NCBI GenBank assembly: GCA_030248065.1
Contig: JASAMV010002141.1
Span: 18,749-82,748 of the forward strand
Length of the DNA: 64,000 bases
Direction: 5' to 3'
Source: Rhynchonema sp. JSB1_4
Lineage: Eukaryota; Nematoda; Chromadorea; Monhysterida; Xyalidae
Positions within the stretch are counted from its first letter, which is position 1; each line of letters begins with the position of its first letter. Positions 57,596-64,000 of this stretch are shown here, in pieces. Below the pieces are notes generated by a model. It had not been told where the DNA came from. It worked only from the letters and a program-made list of their open reading frames with translations, and did no database searches. The position numbers were made by a program, and so were the translations under genes.

Positions 57596-58506
57596 ACTGT
57601 TGGTTGGTTGAGTCTGTAAAGAATCTGGTGTTAAAAGTGAGCAGCAGTAACACACAAAATGATGCTCCAAACAATTCAGTGCAACTGTTGACCGATAATT
57701 TCCCGAAATTTGATGGCAAATCGCGTAGTTTCAGCTCGTGGTACAAAACGTTGAAAACTCGTCTGATGCAAAGCAAAGTCAATGAAGAAACAGCACTCAG
57801 CCACGTTCAATTGTGCTTGTCTGGTGATGTTGAAACATCATATGATCGTCAACCGGACAGTGTAAAGAATGACTTGACGGCCACACTGTCGTTTCTCGAA
57901 GACCGTTATGGTGACAAATATCGCGAAGAGAAAGCACAACAAGAGCTGCTAACTGCAACGCAGGGTCGTGATCAGTCTGTTCGCGAGTTTGCTAATCATT
58001 TGGAGGGTCTTGCGATGATGTCAATGTCCAATCATGATTTGACACAGTTTCCGTTTGTCGAAAAAGTGCTGAAAATGCTGTTTGCCAAAAATGTGAGCAA
58101 TCATAAGATCCAGGAACGAATGTTCGGTATGTGGGCTGAAAATCGGTCGTATGCTGAAATGAAAGAGGCTGCCATCAAAATGGAGCACGGACAGATGTTG
58201 CAAAGTGAATACAAACTGCACACCAACGATAATAGACATATGACAACGCAGCAGCACCGCAATAACCCAAAGATATTCTATCGTTCAAACAATTGCTTTG
58301 AAAATAACAGCAGTGCCAACAACAGGCCAAACAGTGCTCAATGGTCCAATCCAAATCACAATCGCACTATTAGGAATGTGCAAGGAAATGGCCGATGGTC
58401 GAATGGTCATGGTCAGTCGTCAAATCAGAACATGAACAGCCCCAATCAAAATTGGCGAGCTCATGGCTGTCAGAATGGTCCAAACAGCAATCAGTCCAAT
58501 GAGTAG
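57596..58506 (+). CDS. Gag capsid region of element 2 (plus strand)
   Basis: An open frame from the junction to a TAG at 58504. The first 150 residues fit a Ty3/gypsy-type Gag capsid: FDGKSRSFSSWYKTLK, then a helical region with FLEDRYGD and SVREFANHLEGL. The remainder is Asn/Gln/His rich with no zinc knuckle. It lacks its N-terminus, which is on the minus strand to the left. The same frame continues past the TAG into the protease. Confidence 0.75.
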
Positions 58507-59601
58507 AATCAACAGTTTGATCAGAATGGACCACAGTTCAACGGCAATCGCACATTCAACCGCACAAACAATCAAAATAGTGGTCCCAATCGTTTCTTGC
58601 GTGTGTCAGCTATTCGCAAACCCAAACAGCCATCAAATGTGAGCATGACCGGCGCAAAGCAACAGTCGTCGAAAGTGGCCATTCACAAACAGCAGCAGCC
58701 GAAAGTGCGCATAGTGAATCGTTCAAAACGTGAAACATCGGATTCGAGTACGCCACGTTTTGCTGGGAAGTTTCTGACATCAACGATGCTTGATTCGGGT
58801 TCAGATAAGAATCTGATTCATCCCAGAATGGTGAAAAGACTGAAACTGAAAGTGGAGCCAGATGAGGAGGGTATTATGTTGATTGGTGCTGGAGACAAAA
58901 AGCTGGAAATCAAAGGAGTTGTGCGCAACAGCTTGGAACTGGACGGAAAGAAACTGAATGACTGCAAGTTTATTGTGACGCCTGACACGGCCGGGTACAG
59001 TCTGATTATTGGTGTGAAGACCATGAAAGAATTGGGTGTGAAATTTGTTGGTGCCAATGGAACAGTTCTGAAGTCTGATCATGTGCAGTCAAATGAAACG
59101 AATGGCAAAGATACCACGAATGTGCATGATGAAAATGAGGATCAGGTCAAAAGCGAACATTTGCCAAAGATGAAATCCAATGAGAAACCACAGAGTGATT
59201 TGAAAGAGAAGCTGACATTGTTGTGTGAAGTGCTATGGGACAAAATTATTAATGAATCTGAAACCTCTGCCGAAACTGTGTCCAATGATAAGGCTGTTCT
59301 GGCTGATGTGCCAATGAAAACCAGTGAATCTGAAAGTGATGAATCTGACAACGACATTGATTTTGACGATACCGAATCTAGTAAAGTGCATGCCAAGCGC
59401 GAGAAAGTTGAAATTGTGAGACAGTTGTCAAAGAATATCGAAGTGACTGTTGGTGATGATGTGTCGAATATTGACCCAAGTTCAAGTCCCGACCCAAAGT
59501 TGAAATCAGGCACAAATATGTCGAAAATGATGTTGAAAGACGGACGAATTGTGTCAAGTATTGATCATTATAGAAAGAAATTAAACGTCAAGCAGCAATA
59601 A
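58507..59601 (+). CDS. Aspartic protease region of element 2
   Basis: In frame with the Gag across a single TAG. About 50-60 residues after an Asn/Gln-rich start comes a retropepsin: FLTSTMLDSGSDKNLI with the catalytic Asp-Ser-Gly, a strand-rich segment, and SLIIGVKTMKELG as the closing hydrophobic-Gly motif. The last 150 residues are acidic and Ser-rich. The frame ends at TAA 59601 without reverse transcriptase. The key residues are intact, so unlike element 1 this protease may have been active until recently. Confidence 0.7.
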   Translation, partial: NQQFDQNGPQFNGNRTFNRTNNQNSGPNRFLRVSAIRKPKQPSNVSMTGAKQQSSKVAIHKQQQPKVRIVNRSKRETSDSSTPRFAGKFLTSTMLDSGSDKNLIHPRMVKRLKLKVEPDEEGIMLIGAGDKKLEIKGVVRNSLELDGKKLNDCKFIVTPDTAGYSLIIGVKTMKELGVKFVGANGTVLKSDHVQSNETNGKDTTNVHDENEDQVKSEHLPKMKSNEKPQSDLKEKLTLLCEVLWDKIINESETSAETVSNDKAVLADVPMKTSESESDESDNDIDFDDTESSKVHAKREKVEIVRQLSKNIEVTVGDDVSNIDPSSSPDPKLKSGTNMSKMMLKDGRIVSSIDHYRKKLNVKQQ

Positions 59602-60243
59602 ATTAGCCGATCGATAAGTCAGTTCATGTCATGATATTCACGCACTTGCATTTGTTGTAATTACTGACATTAAAGAGAGGAAATGTCCAATTGGGAAGTT
59701 ATATGACATAAAGTTTTCAACAAATCATTACTGGCATTCAAGTCTGGCAAAACTAAAAATGGCAATATTATTTCGAAAATACAGGAAATCTGTTGTGGAA
59801 AGTTGAACTTCAACTGGCGAATTACAAAGGTGATATTCAAACATGAAAGGGGTCAGTACTGAAGTATAAAGTGCGAAAAAGTCAATGAAAAAAAATGGAA
59901 ATCTTTTAGCGCTTAAATTTTACGAAATAAAGAAAGTTTAACGTGTCAAACAAGAGCCAGACAGTGTGAGAAAATGCCAGTTATTCTGTGCTTTGCACGA
60001 TTTTCGTTCGAATTTATGCATTATATCATGCTTTTGTTGTTTTGCTCTGCAGTTTTAAACATTTCTGTCTCTGTTGTGCTGTTTTTCTCGCTGTTTTGGT
60101 GTTCCTTGACTTGCTTTTGTGCTCGTTTGCTCCGTGCTTGCTTTTCGTGTTTTGCTGCGTTTGTTCTTTTCATGCTTCGGTGCCTTTATCTTTTGTTGTT
60201 TTGTTGCCCTTAGGGAGGAGTTGGTTGTTATTTTACTTTTGCT
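59602..60243 (+). other. 3' non-coding region of element 2
   Basis: 640 bp with no pol-like reading frame; Cys/Phe-rich short ORFs at 59974-60245 are chance frames in a TTTTGC-rich stretch. Confidence 0.55.
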
Positions 60244-60257
60244 AAAGGGGGAAGGAG
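60244..60257 (+). promoter_or_regulatory. Polypurine tract of element 2
   Basis: AAAGGGGGAAGGAG directly before the LTR start TGTGATG. Confidence 0.8.
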
Positions 60258-60530
60258 TGTGATGTTTAAGTCTTCCCTGTTGCCTGCCACCAATATCATG
60301 AAACATTCCCACGTGCGCGTATTCTTATTCTGTGTGTTTTGTGTGATACGTGTCAGTTGGGCTGTGGTTGGTTTGTGAGTTGGCAGATTTACGTGGCTGT
60401 TGGAGATAAAGTGTTGTTTAGTGAACGTCGTGTGGTTTTGGGATATTATTGGGGCTTTTGGGTTTCGGGGGTCACATTGCAGAAATAAACAAATAATACA
60501 CACATCATCAACGGAAACAAAACTTCGAAC
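60258..60530 (+). repeat. 3' LTR of element 2 (273 bp)
   Basis: Starts TGTGATGTTTAAG. It carries a TTTCGGGGGTCACATTGC block and AATAAA-like words near the end, and stops at the TCTAG duplication. The tip (CTTCGAAC) is not a canonical CA. Confidence 0.65.
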
Positions 60531-60535
60531 TCTAG

Positions 60536-60924
60536 CTACATTATGTACCTTACTGCTCATTTCTGGTAAACCCTGTGTTCTGTTCGTGATCCTCCGCTCG
60601 CTTATTAAAGAGATCCTGTTTTTCCCATAATTGAGTTCGTTCGGTTCGTTCGTTGTTCGGTTTGTTCTGGCTTCGTTGGAGTGTTGTGTGCTCGTCTTGT
60701 GAGACTGTAGCGCGGTTGCGCATTGTTATTATCGTTATTATAAATCGTTATTGTGGACGAGCGAGTCGAATCGGTCGTATTCGTAACGAGCGAGTGAAAC
60801 GCAACCTAAAAATACCGCAAACTAAACGGAAAATATTCAATTCACTGGCATTTTGGCGCGATTGCCAGTCGGTTCGGAATCTGAAAAGTTCAAGAAATCG
60901 TCCAACCTAGCTCACTGGACGACA
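60536..60924 (+). repeat. 3' LTR of element 1, remainder
   Basis: Continues the LTR from CTACATTATG to GGACGACA, matching 48065-48444 with some length change in the GTTCGTT-rich part. The flanking sequence afterwards is AATTCAACATTTTGAC, as in duplication copy A at 25965. Confidence 0.9.
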
Positions 60925-62800
60925 AATTCAACATTTTGACATTTTGATTTTTTGTGGATTAGCCCTCATTGGAGTTCCTGTGTCTTTAACTCAATATTGA
61001 GCTCATCTTTGTGTCGGCGCTGAGAAAAAACATGTGCAGGTAGTGCGAGCACTGCTCCCCCTTCACCAAATGCTGGATCCGCCACTGGAGAGCAGTGTGG
61101 GCGAAACTACAATTTGAGCAGTGTGGGCGAAACTATGTAGGAGCTACTGTACGGTAACCGTGAGTCACATCAAAATAAACGCAAACGGCGTAGGCGCGTT
61201 TATTAAAAAGTACGGTATCACTGTGGTGCTTTTCACAATTGCAAGACGTGCCTGCGTGCTACACACACATGGAATGATCTGATAAGACTGATGATGATCA
61301 CGAGTAAAAAGCAATCAAATTAGAACGGTACCGTCTCGTGCAATAATGCTGCAGCTGCAAAACAAAACATTTAAGTTGGGCGCTAACCTGTACACAATCT
61401 GGTGCTAGGTTCCAAATTACTTACGGGCGGACACTTAGGTTGAGCACGGAATCCGGAATCATTTACATGCAAAACCTATGATCTATTTCCGGATGTGGAA
61501 CATCATCTGCGTTTTCCGGAAATATTTCCGGATTCCGGTTTCAGGATGGAGTACGAAAAAAATGCAGAACTCGGAAATGGTTTTGCATTCCTTTGAAAGC
61601 ACAGTGAAGTGAAATCTGTTTGAAGGTTAATTCCGTGTTCCGCCAAATTCATCCGGAAACCGGAATCCGGAAATATTTCCGGAAAACGAAAAAATAAAAA
61701 CTTCGTCCGGAATCGGCATCTGCGACATCGGAACGCGATCAACGCTCTAAATAGTTTAGTTATTTTTTCTTCTATACAGTGGCTACAATATGCAAATGAA
61801 ACATCAGCTCAGCATCAAATATTTGATCCTGCGTATGCATAAGAGTGGTGGACGACTAACCAAGCTAAACATGGAGTTCATTAAAAACAACGACACGCTT
61901 TCAAACTGGGACAGTCGATTATGTGCGACGATCTGTCAAAATCTGAATTTTGCGAGGTGAGCTAACGATCACGATAATAGATTGGGGCTGTAGAGTTCAA
62001 AAGGAGTTGCCAAACTCTCTTGCTGCAGGTGACTCCGGTGCTCTAGGTTGTGTGTAAGCAGAATGGGGTGTGGACGTAGCATGGATTGTCGTCGTACATG
62101 ATTCCAGGGAACAGTCAACACGCACATGCGACCGAACATTTACAATGTTCAACATGGTTGTTTGCGCTTGTCCCTATTTCACATATAATGACACTTTTAC
62201 TATTCAAATTTAATTTCACTTAATCAGGTGTTGAGCATGGTGGCGTGGATCAAGAAGAATATGGACATTGTTAGGTTGACATGGATTTATCAAGAAATTG
62301 TGATCAACACATATGTATTAGATCGCTTGTAATTTCAACGTTTGAAGAATTGTCATGAGGTGGTAAATACAGATTGCTGGCATGAACAATAGTTTTGCAC
62401 TGTCCGAACTTGAACCTAATTTCCCTTAATTTCAAAATGTCTTTCACACAACATAAAATGTCACGTGCACACGGCATAGCCATGCTGCTCATCTTGATGA
62501 ACCACACCGGTGCACCTGCACACCCTGAACCAGCAAGAAAGGACATGGTGTGAATGCAGTGCAATTGTGTTTGTCTAATGTGAGTGTGTGGGCTGTGGCC
62601 AATGTGCCCGCGCACAGACACATTGCGGTGTGTTCATTTATTGATTGACTGTGTGCATCGCTACCAACACCATTCTGTTTCACGTACCCTCCTGAATAAT
62701 AAAAGCAATCTTTAGACAACCACCCAGCACAGCTCCTGTCCCACAGGAGTGCGCGCTAGTGAAGCAAGAGCACAACAAGCGAAACAACACCACACCAGGG
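60925..62800. repeat. Segmental duplication, copy B (right part)
   Basis: Matches 25962-26624 and 26903-27035 of copy A. 61620-62660 is missing from copy A, where the TG microsatellite stands. 62415-62570 also matches 34120-34240. Confidence 0.75.
61783..61957 (+). CDS. Exon-like open frame (uncertain)
   Basis: Between a TATACAG acceptor and a GCGAG/GTGAGC donor, an open frame of about 58 codons contains several Met/Lys/Asn residues and two Cys. A second exon-like piece at 62230-62272 does not join in phase. The family is unknown and this could be chance. Confidence 0.2.
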
Positions 62801-62859
62801 GGCGTACGTTGTGGACACGTGCTGTGCATGATATGGGTCCGCTTCCAGCTGACACCACT

Positions 62860-63060
62860 CTTAGGCCGTCTTCACAAAGAACCGTTTTCCCGGTTTTACG
62901 GTTGTCCGGTTTCCCATTTTCCCGGTTTGCTAAACTTGTGTCTTCACAATGAAATCCGGTTTCCCGTTTTTTCGTTTTCCCGTTCACGGATCAGAATTTG
63001 TGTCTTCACAATGGCACGATTTACCGGTCTCCCGTTTTCCCGGTTTTCTGCATAATGCGC
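62860..63060. repeat. Tandem CGGTTTTCCCGG-type repeat
   Basis: Three to four imperfect units of about 65 bp with TCTTCACAA[A/T]G followed by CCGGTTT/CCCGTTTTCC words. Resembles in design the repeat at 63730-64000. Confidence 0.6.
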
Positions 63061-63138
63061 AAGAACTTTTGGACAGTAAATCTTGGTCCACATTTACAGT
63101 ATAACAATTTAGTACGGGCAACCGATCCAAAACAAGAA

Positions 63139-63727
63139 TGGGTGATATTTTCGAAACGGTGTAAAGGTCAGTTGGGTGTAGAGGTCGGTGGATAGCTCGG
63201 TGTGAGAAAGTTCAGTGTAAGCTCGGTGTAAGCTTGAAACATTGCACGCTGAGCAAGCAGCAGACGCGCGTTTCTAAACGAAAGGTCAACTTTGGCAGTT
63301 TGCTGTACAAGCGTAAATCGTTTGTTTGGAATCTGGTTCATTTAAGCTGGTTGCACAAGCGTTTCTAAACGACATTTATGAATTTCGTAATGTTTTATGG
63401 AGCCGTTTTGATTTCGTGCTGCGATCAGTTAGTGACGTCAAAATTTTTGGCACCGTCGTCAATGAATGTTCAATTTCTCAACAGCCTTGCGGCGAAATGT
63501 TATGTAACTTACAAACTTTCTTTTAAAACGTTTGTGCAACCAGCTTAAATAAACCAGATTGCAAACAAACGCTTCACACTTGCACAACAAACTGCCAAAG
63601 TTGACCTTTCGTTTAGAAACGCGCGTCTGCTGCTTGCTCAGCGTGCAATGTTTCAAGCTTACGCCGAGCTTACACTGAACTTTCTCACACCGAGCTTTCC
63701 ACCGACCTTTACACCCAACTGACCCTT
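63139..63727. mobile_element. GGGTGATATTTTCG foldback element, copy 3
   Basis: Both arms are present (GGGTGATATTTTCGAAACGG at left; complementary CACCCAACTGACC at right). Longer than the copy at 16896-17293. Confidence 0.65.
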
Positions 63728-63728
63728 A

Positions 63729-64000
63729 GGCTGGTTTCACAATAAATCCGGTTTGCGGTTTGCGGTTGTTTTTTGCCGCAAACCGCACTTTTTCAGTTTC
63801 ACAATAAATCCGGTTTCCGGTTTGCGGTTTCTTTCTGCCGCAAACCGCAAACCGCAAACCGCACCATTGTGAACGTGTGTTTCACAATAAATCCGGTTTC
63901 CGGTTTGCGGTTTCTTTCTGCCGCAAACCGCAAACCGCACCATTGTGAACGTGTGTTTCACAATAAATCCGGTTTGCGGTTTGCGGTTATTTTATCAACC
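63729..64000. repeat. Tandem TTTCACAATAAATCCGG repeat, cut by window end
   Basis: At least four units of about 65-80 bp: TTTCACAATAAATCCGG followed by GGTTTGCGGTTT words and the inverted AAACCGCAAACCGCA. Each unit can fold on itself. Extends beyond the window. Confidence 0.85.

Larger units (their letters stand above)
55871..60530. mobile_element. Nested composite retroelement (element 2), two inverted halves
   Basis: Lies between two copies of TCTAG (55866-55870 and 60531-60535) inside the LTR of element 1. The left half (55871-57595) reads on the minus strand: LTR, possible PBS, Gag N-terminus. The right half (57596-60530) reads on the plus strand: rest of Gag, protease, polypurine tract, 3' LTR. 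Together they make one element with about 100 bp of Gag overlap, but the overlap is clearly diverged, so they come from two copies. The junction is exactly the LTR tip TGTGAT. No reverse transcriptase or integrase. Confidence 0.75.
47967..60924 (+). mobile_element. Gag-only LTR retrotransposon (element 1)
   Basis: A complete element layout: 5' LTR (47967-48444), tRNA-Trp-type PBS, 1.7-kb leader, one huge Gag (50194-54357), 1.4-kb 3' region, polypurine tract (55764-55772) and 3' LTR (55773-55870 plus 60536-60924). The 3' LTR is split by a nested element at 55871-60530. The first 98 bp of the two LTRs differ at only two bases, so insertion is fairly recent; the remainder has more differences in a GTTCGTT-rich stretch. 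Neither reverse transcriptase, RNase H nor integrase was found, so it should depend on a partner. A tRNA-Trp primer and CCHC Gag suggest the CsRn1 side of Ty3/gypsy, but without pol this is inference. The right flank (AATTC) matches copy A of the duplication; the left flank is the C-rich block, so no target duplication can be read. Confidence 0.85.

Overview
The window is animal nuclear DNA from an invertebrate that I cannot place more closely. The reasons are split genes with GT-AG introns, secreted C-type lectins, beta/gamma-crystallins and Cys-rich proteins, many DNA-transposon relics and an LTR retrotransposon with a tRNA-Trp-type primer site. Nothing bacterial is visible. Host coding DNA is only a few percent; most of the sequence is repeats.

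Layout. 1-14.3 kb holds two PAN/apple-like exons (minus strand, about 1.5-1.8 kb) and then stacked inverted-repeat elements: TTAA-flanked foldbacks, hAT-type elements with intact 8-bp target duplications, a nested PIF/Harbinger MITE, and palindromic CACATCACGTGATGTG repeats. 14.4-16.5 kb is a three-exon C-type lectin gene, followed by foldbacks and a dead copy of its last exon. 20.4-27.0 kb is segmental-duplication copy A. It carries a secreted beta/gamma-crystallin gene (minus strand) with a 1.66-kb TIR element in one intron. 27.9-31.8 kb is a Cys-rich exon running into about 24 copies of a 108-bp tandem repeat, split by a 1.08-kb near-perfect palindrome inserted at TTAA. 31.8-35.5 kb has a GC-rich minisatellite, a small Cys-rich secreted protein gene with a TATA box, a long TG tract and another TTAA palindrome. 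35.5-36.8 kb holds the end of a fatty-acid-synthase ketosynthase domain and a dUTPase-like ORF. 38.6-39.4 kb is a second three-exon C-type lectin gene (minus strand). 39.5-43.5 kb is again hAT and foldback elements. 43.9-47.5 kb has secretory exons and duplication copy B with the second crystallin gene.

48-61 kb is an LTR retrotransposon inserted in copy B. It has identical-family LTRs, a PBS, a 1,387-residue Gag and a polypurine tract, but no reverse transcriptase or integrase. Its 3' LTR is split, with a TCTAG duplication, by a second retroelement made of two oppositely oriented halves, also without polymerase. Both look non-autonomous. Duplication copy B resumes directly after the 3' LTR, and the window ends in foldback and tandem repeats.

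The host genes share one theme: small secreted proteins (lectins, crystallins, Cys-rich peptides) built from short phase-matched exons, duplicated and partly decayed. One signal is not explained by any feature: the octamer ATGTTTCA, nearly always preceded by A or G, occurs about 39 times on the two strands in genes, introns, MITEs and LTRs alike.
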